From: Trissonchulus latispiculum
Lineage: Eukaryota > Nematoda > Enoplea > Enoplida > Ironidae
NCBI GenBank assembly: GCA_030248195.1
Contig: JASAND010030887.1
Span: 17,426 to 81,425 of the forward strand
DNA length: 64,000 nt
Reading direction: 5' to 3'
The first letter of the stretch is position 1; each line of letters starts with the position of its first letter. This document shows, in pieces, positions 32,849 through 45,644 of the stretch. The notes under the pieces were generated by a model. That model did no database searches, was not told the DNA's origin, and worked only from the letters and a program-made list of their open reading frames with translations. The position numbers were made by a program, and so were the translations under genes.

Positions 32849-34100
32849 GAAATTGGCTTTTGGCATGCAGTCCGCTGTCATCGTTGTGGAAAACAGGTTC
32901 TTGATGATAGAGTTAGGAATTATTGTCATTTATGTGGTTCCTACAGAGGTCCTTCTCACAACAGTCTCAGGATCCAATAACATCGTCTAAATAGGAATAT
33001 CACTGTTGTTTTTCATAGCCTTAGACGATATGATCTTATTATGCAGAAAATTGGGATGATTTCAAAAGATGTGGCCAAAGGTATGAAGGACTATCTGAGC
33101 TTTTTACAGAAAAAGACATCCCAGAAAAAAAGGATGGTAGCGACGACGAGATAGAAGAGAAGATAATTGGTGAGTATGGACGGGAGTTTGTTTTTTGGAA
33201 AATTCGGTTTATAGACAGTTGTCAATTTCTTATTGCATTTCTCGAAACCCTTTTCGGAAATTTGGAATCCAATCAGGTGCAAGTCCTAGATCCAAACTTT
33301 CTACTGAAGGTGATGCTGCAGTATTATCTCGGAACGGGCAGTACCGTTTATGACTACATGGATAGCTGGAACCGGTTTGATGAACGTTGCTTTCCACCAA
33401 AAGAAGCTTTCCACAGCAATTTGACAGATGAGGACATTAAATATACCTAGTATCAGCATTCAAATCTATTTGACAAATCTTTAATTGGCAGACTCTCGGA
33501 CATAATCTCTGCTTGCTAAATGATGTACTGTTGCTGGCTGACGTATTTGAAAATATCAGAGCTTTATGCCGAAGCGATTACGGCTTGGATCCTATCCCTT
33601 ACACTACCTCACCTGGTTTGGATAGGATGTTTGTTTTAAGCTAACCGACATTAGGCTGGAACTTCTCAAAGGCAGCGTTCAGTGCATGTTTTTCCAGCAG
33701 GGCATTCGTGGAGGAGTTGCGATGATTTCTCATCGTTATGCTAAAGCGAGCAATCCATATCTGGATGTATATGATGAATCATTATCAAATTCGCATATTT
33801 TATTTTATTGTATTTAGATGCAAATAACTTTTGCTTGTATGGGTGGGCTGTGAATCAGAAACAGCTTTGTGCAAAATTCCATTGGCATTCACAATCAAAA
33901 ATTGACAAAATCGATCGGGAGGGTGTGAATGAGGAGGGAGAGGAGGTCTAAGTTTTGGAAGTTGATTTAGGCTACCCCAAGGAATCTCATAAACTGCAGA
34001 ACGACTATCCGTTGGAATCTGGAAAACTTGTAATGCCTAATGATATGTTATCACCGTATTGTAAGCAACTGAAAGCTGATCCCAATTCAAAGCCCATTCA
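32849..34100 (+). pseudogene. Decayed protein-primed DNA polymerase B of a Polinton/Maverick element
   Basis: Coding fragments on the plus strand fall in the order of the Polinton polymerase. They are a zinc-ribbon-like start (RCHRCGKQVLDDRVRNYCHL, then YRGPSHNS), TVVFHSLRRYD, IRFIDSCQFL, STVYDYMDSWNRFDERCFPP with KEAFHSNLTDEDI (33,340-33,447), LADVFENIRALC and GLDPIPYTTSPG, then GIRGGVAMISHRYAKASNPY. After these come the palm-domain stretch LYLDANN with YGWAVNQ (about 33,812-33,860) and LEVDLGYPKESHKLQNDYPL. Several frameshifts and stops interrupt it, and the C-terminal half with the later catalytic motifs is not seen. This is a dead copy of a self-replicating DNA transposon. Confidence 0.8.
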
Positions 34101-36040
34101 AAAGTGAACATGCTCGAGTGAACGTTTTGAGTGGGCTACTGCTTTTAATGATCACTTGATAGCAATCTGCATGGCTCGAGCGGCAGTAGAGCTCAACTAA
34201 CCCAAATACTTCGGATTCAGTGTACACAATCTGTCAAAGCTGCCCCTGTACAATTGCCACTATAACTATATTGTACCCAAGTATAAATATAAATGTAAAC
34301 TATTGTTTACCAATACTGATACTTTTGTTATTTTATTGAATTTTGATTGAATTTAATCTAATTTAATTTTCAATATCAATAAATAAGTCAACAATGAATA
34401 TATGATATGCGATGAATATGGGAGGGTTATAGAAGCTGGTTTCGTTGTCACTGTGTCCCAGCTTTCACTGCTTTTCTTCACTTCTTTCTCTTCGGTCGCA
34501 TTTTGGGTGTTGAAAAATCGAAAATAAAATTTCTCAGATTTGGCTGAAATTGGTCTAAAACACGTCAATGGTACCTAGTTTATGTGCTGAAAATGTTAGC
34601 TCACTATCTTCTCCCATTAGTCGGCTATGGCCGCCCAAACTTGACTTAATCGCTGTTTTGGCCCAAAATCGGCGATTTTTCGAACTTTGAAGGGCCCTAT
34701 CTCAAAAGTGGGTCTGGGATTTTGCTAATTTTTTCCAAGGACAATGGTAGCGTATAGATAAATAACATTTATAAAAATTGCGTGGTACTAAGGCATAATA
34801 AGGTTGCTAGGTCAAAAAATGTGGAAATGCGTTTACTGATAATGGAGGCTTAAGCGATGTGCTGATCGCTGCAAACTGCCGAATATGAGTGCTAGAAAGC
34901 TCAAATTTACAGCGATAGGTGGCCCCTGTATGGCGCCTGTATTATTATTATTATTATTACTGACCTGTCTCACTTTACTCTGTCTGACTGCACACAATTT
35001 TAATTGGCGAAATCACACGGCGACGTCAGTGACAGAGTCGAAAACCACTAATTTTGCTGTAACTAATTGAATATGCGGAGTTGAGCTCTAATATTCGGAG
35101 GTTTTCCTTGTACTCCGGGTCGCTACAAGTGCTGAAAGTTTGAGCCAGTTCGATTTCTGAAGATTGTTTATGGTTTGGTTGACCCTACCAGAAATGGGCT
35201 GCTAAACAAAACAAAACAAAACTCTGCAGAAAAGATTCAATCACGTTAAGATAAAACCCGTCTGAGTCGAGTTATTTTGTTGTGCCATTTAGGTATGGGT
35301 CACCCAAATTGTTGGGTCGTTTGGGTCTGGCCCACGAAACATGACAGTTTCCATTCCTGCTAATTAGCCTTCTTAATGCTTTCTTTTCTTCGTTGTTTTT
35401 TGCTTTTCCTGGGCTTCTTTAGCTGGTAACTTAGAAAGGGGTTGGGGGCAATTTCTCATTACCAAAGCTGTTCTCACACTCGCAATGGCTGAAAATTGGC
35501 CCAAAAATTAACATCTAACGTTTGAAAACTATTTTAGAATTCCCCGAAATTTTCACTTAAAAATCGATTTTTGTTAAGAAACCTTCAAAACTACTGTGCT
35601 TGTGCAAAAAGTAACTAATCACTTTAAAAAAGTTGCAAACACCGCTAACTTATGCTTCCAAAAGTACTAAAATTTACATAACTACTTCAACAAGGATCAG
35701 TGAAACTTGACCTCAAGTTTAGGTTCAGTTATGGATGACGATCGTCCCCTAAAAAGAAATCTGGTGAGCTGCCTTTTGCAATCCAGACCAATCAAACTCA
35801 TTCAAACAGCACATAAACTTCACATTTTCATAAAATTAGAAGTCAATTCCATTCTCCAAGATGACCTATGGGTTGGTGTCTCTAAATTCACAAAAACAAT
35901 CCAATAATAGTAAAAGTTAAAATTTGTAAAGTCTCACATTTTTGGTGTCATTTGCAAGTTAATAATATCAGAAAGTCAATACTTCCAAATAATTAAATAA
36001 CGCAAATTAGTCAACCAGAACTCTCTTTCTTATTATATTC
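34101..36040. other. Non-coding stretch left of the homeobox gene
   Basis: No exon recognised. Contains a short (ATT)n run near 34,940 and an (AAAAC)n run at about 35,203-35,223. It could contain the promoter and first exon of the homeobox gene, but I cannot identify them. Confidence 0.35.
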
Positions 36041-36314
36041 CAGGGCCGCGTTGCAAAAGATTCTCCTAAGTGCCCTCCTAGGAGGGTATCTAGAAGAATG
36101 TCTAGGAGCTGTCTAGGAGGGAGTTAAGAGAGATTTCAAATGATTTCTCCTTAGTTTAGCTGGCGCTGCTCCTAACTTAGGAGAAAAGTTAGAAGTGGTG
36201 GGTACCAGTCCTCGCTTAGGAGAATTTTTTGAAACAGAATTCTCCTATGTGCCCACCTAAGCCCAACTTAAGAGCGCTCCTAGGCTTAGGATGATCTTTT
36301 GCAACGCGACTCTG
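36041..36314. mobile_element. TIR MITE immediately upstream of the first visible homeobox exon
   Basis: The ends are inverted: CAGGGCCGCGTTGCAAAAGA on the left (36041) and the complement of CAGAGTCGCGTTGCAAAAGA on the right (ending 36314), both followed by CTCCTAAG-like words. The interior is full of CTCCTA/TAGGAG words. The CAG(G/A)G ends recall hAT elements, but the 8 bases on either side do not match, so no target duplication supports it. It ends only 39 bp before an exon. Confidence 0.65.
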
Positions 36315-36353
36315 GTTTGAAGCTCCGCCCATTCAGTCCGCTTTTGTATTTAG

Positions 36354-38008
36354 ATGAGTTTCTCTCAAACGGCAATTTGATGTATTCAGGCCAGAGTGGA
36401 GTGGAAACTCGGCATACGCTCTATTATCCCACGGACCCAGTTCCACCGTTTGCAATGTGGCAGCCTCAAATGTTTCCGCCAATGTACACTCCCCCGCTAA
36501 TAGGTGAGATGTATTCCTACTGGTAAGAATGTAAGGTTGTCACAAATGATATAGACATTATGTGCTCTGCGGTGCAAGGGTAGTACACTTATCTATAAAT
36601 CCAGGTCCGTGGCTTGATTTGAGACGATGTTACTGTTTATCACCGGTATGGTACTTACCATGTTCAAGATCTTATACGTCCACACTGTAGTGCTGTAGAA
36701 ATAGTACTTGCCTTTCTGCTTAGGACTTGTGTAAAAGCAGTAACACTTAGTCAGGCTCAAAATTCAACAATGTATATGCTTGAAAGCGCTTATGTGTAAT
36801 AAGCTTGCTAAGTACAGTCCTGCTGGGGAAAGGAAAGCTTAACTGCAAATCTAAGCCTAATGCAAAGATGTTACAAACCTAGAACGAACGAAGAAGTTAG
36901 AGATACCTAAGTTAAGCGAAATTTTCTATTCCTCCCTTAGTGCATTTGACAGTGAAGCGCTGAATGCGTTATCTTTTCGTTTTGATTCACGGCACATTCT
37001 TTTTCAGCCCCCTCTGCTCTTCAAACCTATGTGCCAATTGAACTTTTTCAAGTCTCCTATCCTCAGAACGGGCCACCGCCTTGGCGAAATCGTCGAAAAC
37101 GTGCTCGGACCGTTTTACCAAAGAACAACAAACAGAGCTGGAACGATTCTTTGCAATAACCAAGTATCTAAATCATGATCAAAGGGAAGGCTTGGTACGG
37201 AGAACCGGTCTGCGCGAAGAAACAATTGAGGTCAGTTTGCTGTGACCATATAGAATTAGTTTATTATTTCAGCAATTAAATGGTGGACCAGTTGATAATT
37301 TCAAAAGTCTTGATGTAAATTCAAATCTTGATGTAAAAGCTGTAATCAATTACTGATTTTTGATAGTTTGATTTTTGATAACAAAGTTCTCCATTTTTCA
37401 TTTTTGAAGCTAATCTAAAGAATTTCTGAGATTACAACATTTGAGGATCTGGAGGTTTCAACTGATTATTTTGAATATTCAGTGTCAATCCTACGTACTG
37501 TAGGCTTGAGTTAGAGTCAAATTGCACTGCTCAGTTAACCTGCCTCCGCCTTCCTGCGAACACAAAGAATGCCGTTTTAAAATTTTAGTGCAAAAAAGAC
37601 AGTCCTACTGCACATTAATGCAGAGGACTTCAGAAGGTTGTCCTTCTCCTTAAATTAAAATTAATTCACAAAAAAGCCAGCAGCATTTAATTTTTATTTT
37701 AGATATGGTTTAAAAATCGACGAGCTCGCTACCGTCAGTCAGACCAGGGAAATGATCGGTCGTCGTCAGTCAATCAGGATACGAATTCGAATTCGATGTC
37801 ATCAAGCAGTGGTTCATCCAGTTCTTCTGACTCACTAAATAGTTACATTGAAGTAGATAATCGAAATGTAATGATTTCTTTTGAATTTTCTTCGCAAGAA
37901 TTTGGAGGCTTAGCTATAGGTTCTACAGTTGCAAGCATATCCTCCGACGTAGGTTTACTGTGTCCGCTTCAGGTCTGCAGTGAAGTAAGGTCCTCGCTCC
38001 TTAGATAA
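36354..38008 (+). CDS. K50 paired-type (Goosecoid/Otx-like) homeobox gene, homeodomain broken by one missing T
   Basis: Three exons, 36354-36503, 37008-37230 and 37703-38008, with GT/AG introns. The first contains HTLYYPTDPVPPFAMWQPQM; any earlier exon is not identified. The second holds the start of a homeodomain (RNRRKRARTV), and after a -1 change of frame TKEQQTELERFFAITKYLNH and REGLVRRTGLREETIE. The third begins IWFKNRRARYRQ, continues Ser/Asn-rich, and stops at 38006-38008. Lysine after W-F (homeodomain position 50) is the class of Goosecoid, Otx and Pitx; LREExIE before it is most like Goosecoid. It should be a nuclear DNA-binding transcription factor. The frame break sits in the four-T run of CGTTTTACC near 37,112. 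One extra T would restore both the homeodomain and the phase into exon 3. It is either a sequencing error, a real null allele or a pseudogene. Confidence 0.82.
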
Positions 38009-41000
38009 GGACATGGTCCCAGCCTTAATGTTTAATTAATTGTTCCAAGCATTTTGAAATTTTGCAATAACTTGTAAATCCAAAACTGAATGGCTACTAT
38101 TTTAAGGATTTGAAGTATGGAAAAAGGGCTTTGGCACTTAGCTATGTCCCGGTCAGATAGATCATACATGAGCGTGCGGTCGAACGATGGTCGGAGGATT
38201 CACCTTCCTCCAAAACTGGAACCCTCTCCCCCACGGAAGGAGTCGCTTACTTATCCCAGGACGGTTGTTTGGATAAATTCCGGCCAAATAGAAAAATCGG
38301 CTTTTGTAAATTTTGTGAGGAGGAATTGACGGAATGACTCGCTTCACACTTGATTAGTGCCCAATTAGGCAGGCTGAAGATATTTTGCAGAAAGAAAATG
38401 GGAGAGGTCAAGTCTTAATGACCTTTGTTATTCTCTCCCCATAAATTTCACTTTCAATATTAAAAGTTTCGAAAACCAATTCAGAAAAATGTATTTTAAT
38501 CTTCACCTTCATTGAATTTCGGTTAGCAAATTATTTTCATGCGTAATGAAGTTAGATAAGGTTAGAAATTAGATTCTTATGAAGGTAAAAGTGGTTTTTG
38601 AAAATTTTAATTTGCCAGAGTCTGCCCGAACATCATCAGTCTTACTAAAAAGTTGCACAGTATTTCTGATTACAAAATACAAATTTTGTTCCAAAATTAA
38701 ATTCAGGTGTTTCAGAAATTAAAATAGGCATAATTTAATTTAAAGTTAATTCATTTTGCATTTAAGTCAATTTTAAGCATAACAATCAATTTTTGATTTG
38801 ATTGCCATGAAAGGAGTTGAAGATTAAAATACATTTTCCCACGAAGTTTGTTATGTAGCGTTATTAAAAGTGAAATTTATTTGGAGAGAAATGCAAAGGT
38901 CATTAAGATATGACCTCTCCTATTTTGTTTGCAAAATTTCTTCAGCCTGCCTAGTAGCGTGCCACTTAAAGACTGATCAAATCATCATCATAAAAAGAGT
39001 CATTAAGTCGGTTCCTCCCCCACAAATTTTACAAAAAATCTATCTATAAAAAAGACCTTTAGCTACTGGTTCATCACGGCCCATTAAAAACTGGGTTTCA
39101 TGCATGTTTAAGGAAGCCTGCCTAATTTTTCCAATATGTGGGTGGTTTATTTTCAGTTTTAAACATACTCTATGCGTCAAATTAAAAGGCTCAACATTCA
39201 AGAACTGCAGACAGCACCTAGAGCCCTCAAGAAACGCTGTGATCTAGGGATATTTTTCGGTTGCTTTTATATCTTTACTTTCAAATTCCTCATCGAGACG
39301 AAAGTTCCATGAAATCAAAGAACCATATGAGCCACACTAACTGCATAAACACCGAGAACCATGAAGCATACATTATGCTTTATGAAATATATTAATAATA
39401 TGTTAAGTGCTTGCAACTTTACAGTCTCCAGTCGCCAAACAGAGAGGCTTCATCAACCAATCTCAGGTAAACTTGGAACAGTTTAGAAACCTGAAAGGTC
39501 AGACATAAAAATCTAGAACGTCCAGACTTGTGCTTGAACTTGGAAATTGTGCTAAAGGACAGCAAGGTTACTCTATCAATTTCAATTCCAACTAGCTTCG
39601 GCCTGTCTTGATTGCAGATATTTAGCAAGACAGAAACAACTGCGTGCATTGCACATCAAATCAAATTTCTTTGTCAGGTTCAGTTAACGAAACTGTCCTA
39701 GGACAAAACGATTAAAAGAGAAGATTAAAAATCTTGAAAAAATTCAAGAATGAATTCAATTGTCATTGTATATGTTTATACCTTTGACCTTACACAGCCA
39801 TTGTGCTTCCATTTAGTGATATACATATTCCATATAGTCCAAGCTTTATTTTAAACTTTGAATCTGTTCTAAAATCCACTCACTGGCTGAAGTATTTTAC
39901 TCTGTAACTGTGTTTGTAACTAAGTTTTTTACAGAAGCGATCAATCTTGTTTAGTTTCAATTTTTCTTGCGGTGATGCTTTGTACTGATTATCTCGATTT
40001 TCCCCAACTTTTTATGTTGAACCGCCTTCAAAGCAGCAACGCTGTAAATTTCTATTCATTCGAAGTTTGGAATTGGATTGTAGTCATCTGTAATAAATAT
40101 TTCTAGGCCCTGCCTAGCTACACAATACATTAATTGCTGTTGCGTTGAAAGATTTCGAAATTTAGAAAGAAAAAATTTCGCAGCAAAATTAGGGCAACAA
40201 GGTTGAGAATTACTGAACATGTTCAAAATGAATAACTGCCCTGTGCACTGAAGCATTACTGCAAGGATTATTTTATTAGTGCCAGGGTATTATTTTCAAA
40301 TCATGTTCTGAACTCTTAAGCTGTTTTCTAGGGCAAGAAGTCATACTTGTCTGGTGAAGTTGTAACTATTAACCGTTATCTACCTCTTCATGAATCAATA
40401 CTACAGACAATTACGGTAAATACAGCATATTTTCCAAGAAAATAGAACCATCAGGGAAGAATTGTCGAAACTGCAAGCCAAGAACATTGTTTCCGATTCT
40501 ATAGATACCTCCTATATTCTATGTATGCATTCTACCAAGTTCTATATATACTGACACCACCAGGCCTGCCGTCTTAAAAACAGCATACCAAACGCTACTC
40601 GACTTAAAATAGCTCAACATAAATAGTCGCTACACTACCTTGACTGACTGTTTTGTGACATCAGACTGGGCATCAGACATCACAATCCTTGTCCTGGCAA
40701 TCATTTCATGGCGCAGAGAGCAGGGTCTGCCTCTTCATTTGGAAGTCCTCTTATCGCTTCCAAACAGTAACCTTCGTTTTGATGCCTTCATAAGTTACCT
40801 GCCATCTGGAGTTTGAGCAGGCCCTTCAAATTTCGGGCAAACAATCCCATTAAGTTAAGAAATTGAGCAGAAAGCATAAATCTTATCAAACAAGACGCCA
40901 CTAGCTGTTTCAATACATCAGAATTCATTTCCCTGGATTCCGAGACACTTCGCCACACAATTGTTATCTGGGTACCTGTGTAAAGTTTGGACCCAGCGAC

Positions 41001-42349
41001 TGGATATGGGCAGCCAAACTACTTTACTGGGGTGCTGTGCGCGAGGGCTGGATACGCAACCTGGACTGGAGATAGTTCCAGGTCGGCCTAATGACAAGCC
41101 TCGCCAACAAGATAATGCCAGAAACATACGTGACACCTAAGCTCAAACCCCACTACTGCCAGAGTCTAACCCCAATGTAGCCTAGGGAGCTCCTACCTAC
41201 CGAACTAAACAAACTAAACCTAGCTAGATTACACTAGGTCAAGTGGCCGTGATACAAATTTACTGGCTACAAAAGGGGGGTGTATAAAAGATGACAATTA
41301 TGCTTATAGTAGACTTACAAAATGAAGAATCCAAATATGAAGTATAATAGCAGAAATAGAATTACACGAATATATAATGAACCCTGGGTGAGCCTCAGTT
41401 CTTAAATATCGGGTGCCCCCACTCAACCTATCCCTAGGTTGGGTAGCTATCTACACTCCATCTCCGTAGTTTGCAAGCACAGAGGACCTCGAAGCAAAGG
41501 AAAGTAATAAAGAAATGATTGTAGACAGAAATTTGAGACCAAATTTAAACTTTATGAGTTATAACCGACTGCTCAGCACGACCACCAGACTAAGACTGAC
41601 TAACTGGGCGGAAAGTCATCAAAAGAAACGTGCAATCATGCGATCACCCGTGACTTCAGCTCAGCCTATCAAAACCGAACAGAGTTTCGAAACAGAAATT
41701 TCCAGTCAAACCAGAATATGCATGCTCTCTCTTTGCAGACAAGTAATTACATCATAAATTTGACATTTTCATATTAAGACAATGAATTATAAGCATACTT
41801 TTAGAGAAAACTAGAACCTACGAAATGTTTAGAATATTGAAATCCATCTGTTAAAGCAATAAAATAATTATGCACAGTAGGGCTTCCCCGCCCTACTGTA
41901 CACCTGATCTCAGTGTTTGAGGTCGGCCGGCCTAAGCGACCACATCTGTTTCTGCAGCTTACCGCCTTAAACTTGCTGAAATCTGCCTTGAAAACTATCA
42001 AAAATCTTAATTTTTATTTGTATTTTGGATATCCTGCGAAAAGTGGCACCGGGCTCTCTCCTGCTTTGGACTAAGGCTTTCACCTTTGTGACTGCAGGGC
42101 AGGCGTTTTTCATTAGTTTTCTAAGATTAATGCCTTCATGGTTCCGCTTGCCAGACCGCGTTTACCTCATTTTCTTGACGTAAATTAGATGGCAGTATGA
42201 ACTAGCAGCAAGTGTGTTAAGTAGTTCGCGATACCAGTATGAACCAGCAGTCACAGTCTAAACCTCTATATTTGTATATTTATTAAAATGTTTATTTTCG
42301 TAGGATTCTTTAAAAAAACAGCTACAAACGTCTAAGCCGATTTCACACG
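38009..42349. other. Gene-free stretch after the homeobox gene
   Basis: No exon or transposon protein recognised in 4.3 kb. AT-rich with short open frames on both strands that look random. It may hold the 3' untranslated region of the homeobox gene and old repeats. Confidence 0.4.
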
Positions 42350-43027
42350 ATGGGGATTTTTATGGGGATTCCCCTGGGGAATCCCTCGGGGTCACAACAT
42401 TCGAAAGTTTTTCCAGAAATCCCCAAGGGATCCCCATGGGGCCTTGTTATGGGGATTCTGTTCACACGATGGGGACAATCCCCTGGGGATGCCCGCAATA
42501 AATAACGTGTTGCTTTTATACATTTTATTACTCCTGTGCAATTTAGAAAGAATTTGCTGGTTTATAACAATTGGATCAATTATATTGTATATGAAATACG
42601 AATTCGATAGATCATCATTGACAATTGTTAACAAAAAATTACGTAAATAAATAAACACGCATATATATTAATATAATCCATAGCTTCGTCATTTTAGTCC
42701 TTCCATTCAATTTATACTGTTTTGACAATGATTTTCCAACAAGATTATTGAATGATTTTAGTATATACATTTGTTTTTACAAGTATTCAATAACTCTTAA
42801 AAGTGGGTGAAATTAATTAATACAGCATTCATTTTCTTTGTTAGGTAACACACAAATTTTCGTTTCAGTTAAATACACTTAAAACTACATTGGCAATGAA
42901 GTCAGCTGATTTCGCTGCTCTGCTTGCTGCTCTCTGATTGGTTGATGAAGATCCCCATAGAAAATTGCTCGGCGAGCAATCCGTCCCCATGGAGATTTTC
43001 ATGGGGATCCCCACGAAAATCCCCATA
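42350..43027. mobile_element. TIR element rich in GGGGATCCCC words
   Basis: ATGGGGATTTT at 42350-42360 is matched inverted by AAAATCCCCAT at 43017-43027. Next to each end TGGGGAT and ATCCCC words alternate, including CCCCTGGGGA and ATGGGGATCCCC. A third word cluster with a second CACACGATGGGGA lies at 42,472-42,495. The core is AT-rich and non-coding. No target duplication is clear. Confidence 0.55.
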
Positions 43028-43712
43028 CGAATATAGCACATTCTTCCTTATAGTAATTGTTCAATCGCCAGGGGCTGAACAAATTGCAAAAATACTCGGG
43101 CTGATATCCGATCGCTCATCTATACCAAATATCCAAACTGCTGGCGCTGAATTGGCACAAACTAACGTAGAATGTGGATTTCGTGTGTATTTTCCCTGGA
43201 AAGTTACAGCTGACCTTGAGATTTGACCCACTTCGCGAAATTGCTGTTTTTCCTACTGCGCCTCAGCGCAGCAAGTCTTTATGTCTGCTCAAACAATGGC
43301 ATTTGCATGAGGCCACACGTTGAAAGTATAATTTTGCATAATTACAAGTAACATATGCATTGAGATAGGAACCGCATAATTACTGTGCATACATAATATG
43401 ATGTTGATTCAGGTTTAGACTATATATGATTGCGACTGCTTAAGCCAATTTCATAAAACTTTGTAAGTTGGAATTCCGCAACTCTCAGCTGCATGTTTCG
43501 GATTTGCAAGCTGCAAGTGTTTCATAAAATATCAAGCGTGGAATCCGCAGCTACACTTGAACTGCGAGTCAAGTAAGTACTTTGTTTGCATTTCGAAAGA
43601 CATGGATACTGAAATCAGAATTTTCGCACACAACTGGTTCTGTTGCTTACTACTGCTACAAGTAGAATTCTTTCAACGGAATAACGTTCCCAACTTCAAT
43701 GTTTTAAATTTA

Positions 43713-43848
43713 CCCTGGACTGCACCAACAAAGTTAAACAATAGTAGCAGAATAGCAGAAGGTTAACTACTGATTTCCCATTCAAAAATCGGACTTAGCC
43801 TTCTGCTATTCCGCAGTTATTCTTAAACTTTGTTGGTGCAGTCCAGGG
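43713..43848. mobile_element. 136-bp piggyBac-like MITE
   Basis: Nearly all of it is two inverted arms of about 50 bp: CCCTGGACTGCACCAACAAA on the left and the complement of the same 20-mer on the right, with TCTGCTATTC-type words further in. It is flanked by TTTA (43709-43712) and TTAA (43849-43852), one base from a perfect TTAA duplication. A CCC start and TTAA target fit piggyBac. Folded as RNA it would form a long hairpin. Confidence 0.75.
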
Positions 43849-44004
43849 TTAAAGTTTTAATGTTTTAAGTTTTAAGTTTTACGAAATTTAGATTTAGCAA
43901 TTATTGATTCACATTGGAATGCTAGTTTTATAGTTTTAGCAAAGTGGAGTGGCTCTAGCTGTCAGTCACTGAAATCCTTAAAACTAGTTATAAGACTTAC
44001 GGCC

Positions 44005-44365
44005 GCTTGCACCAAATCGGAATAACTCAGCTCCGATCTAATCTAATCCTGAGTTAACTCGGAGTTAACTATTCTCCACCTGAGCTCAAGCTCAGGCATT
44101 ACTTTTATTCCGTTGCAATACTCCAACTAAGTTGGAGAATAACTAACCCTGAACTTGAGCTCAGGGATTAGGCTATTCTTGATGTTAACAGTTTATGTTG
44201 AGACTGCCCAATAGGCAAAAGTACCGCCTTGTTGTCAGCCAATCAGAATAGTTGGAGAATAGAGTTAGCCTTGAGCATAACTGAAGACTAGGCTCAGGAA
44301 TAAAGTTAACCTTCAACTTAACTAAAGAATAGTTGAAGAATAAAGATAACCCTGAGCTCACCAGC
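44005..44365. repeat. Repeat of GAGTTAAC and GGAGAATA words
   Basis: Many short inverted and direct words (TGAGTTAACTCGGAGTTAAC, CCTGAGCTCAAGCTCAGG, AGTTGGAGAATA) fill this stretch. It has the style of the MITE at 36,041-36,314 but I cannot define clean ends. Confidence 0.45.
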
Positions 44366-44723
44366 AAATATTAAAACAACTGGGCACTGTTGTCCAATTG
44401 TCTGTACTATGCCGGATATTAGTGGTTATTGATGAAACAAGGTTACTCCGAACAATGATTTGGCAGTGTAATTGCACGAACCATACTCGTATACTTTTGC
44501 TGAATTCTCAATTTTATTATTATCCTTTGAATGAAATACTGCTAAATAATGCCAATTTTCCAAAAATCGCATATTGCATATTGCCACTGATTTCTAATTT
44601 GCATGCGTCATTTCCCCGATATACAAGGCACCAATTTTCTGCCACTAACGCACGCTTTGGTGTTTCTTGCTCTTACCACCCATTTTCTGGAACAGTACTG
44701 CTGGTTTGTTTTCACTCCAAATA

Positions 44724-44944
44724 TGCCGAGTGATTCCGAGCAACTGTCTCAGCCTCATCAAGCTTCGGGTGATGCCGGCCTTTCCATCAATGAAATTATC
44801 CGTCTGATCCAATCTGTCAGTGCCAAGTCCACTGCTGTTTCTAATTCGCCCTCTGTCCCACGTCTTGACGGCAAAGGTCTGCAGCATCAAGCGGACACTT
44901 TGGTTGCCATCGATTCCAAGCTATTCCATTCTCTAATACCCTAA
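44724..44944 (+). CDS. Unidentified short ORF, probably transposon-derived
   Basis: 73 codons, MPSDSEQLSQPHQASGDAGL then SINEIIRLIQSVSAKS, ending SLIP and a stop. Amino-acid use looks coding (Ser-rich, one predicted amphipathic helix), and it lies about 700 bp upstream of a primer-binding site and gag fragments. I do not recognise the family. It could be the first ORF of a retroelement or a chance frame. Confidence 0.3.
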
Positions 44945-45644
44945 CCCTGTCAAGCACAGCGTACAGCTTTTTTTGCTAGCTAATACTGGACACATTAAGT
45001 GTTAATTTTGTGAGCAAGCGTGAGGTTTTAGTCAACAGTCGCACTGTAGGATGTCGGAGAATGGAGAAAGTCAGAGAGCAGCATTGCCGTTGAATCAGTT
45101 CAATCCGATGGCTTTCGCCCTCCCAGTGTGAAGTTAGCACCGACAGGAAAGATATAATTTTTATTCGAGTTGCTAAGCCTAAATGAATTTAGTATTGCAT
45201 TTCGACAAACGTTCAACGATTTTACATTGCTCTTGTCTAATTCCATGGGTCTGTTAGCTAATAGTTAATATTCGCCATATTGGGTAGTTTTGGGTTCAGT
45301 TGTGTTTGGGTAGTGAATGGGAACAGTTGAGTTCGAATTCTGGGGAATTACTATTTGTTAGGTTTTGGTGAAGGGCTTCTGCCGGTTTTTTGGGTGTTTG
45401 CTCTAATTTTTGGTCAAGTTCTTCATTTTGTCTGAAATTCTGTATTTTATTAACAGTTGTCATTATAGTTGCTCTAAATTTATTAAACCGTTGTAGTCGC
45501 CAAATCGAGTTCTAGTTGGTCAGGATCCTCCAGTTCTCCAACATCGCACACCACGGTATTTCACCTGTAATCTAGAATCTAATTTAATTAGTCAAAAGAG
45601 GACGACAGCATTTTACTATCTTTCATAGAGTCAAACTTTACATG

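Noticed and set aside
40918..41136. 72-residue minus-strand frame as a gene
   Set aside because: No similarity, no splice context, and composition like its surroundings.
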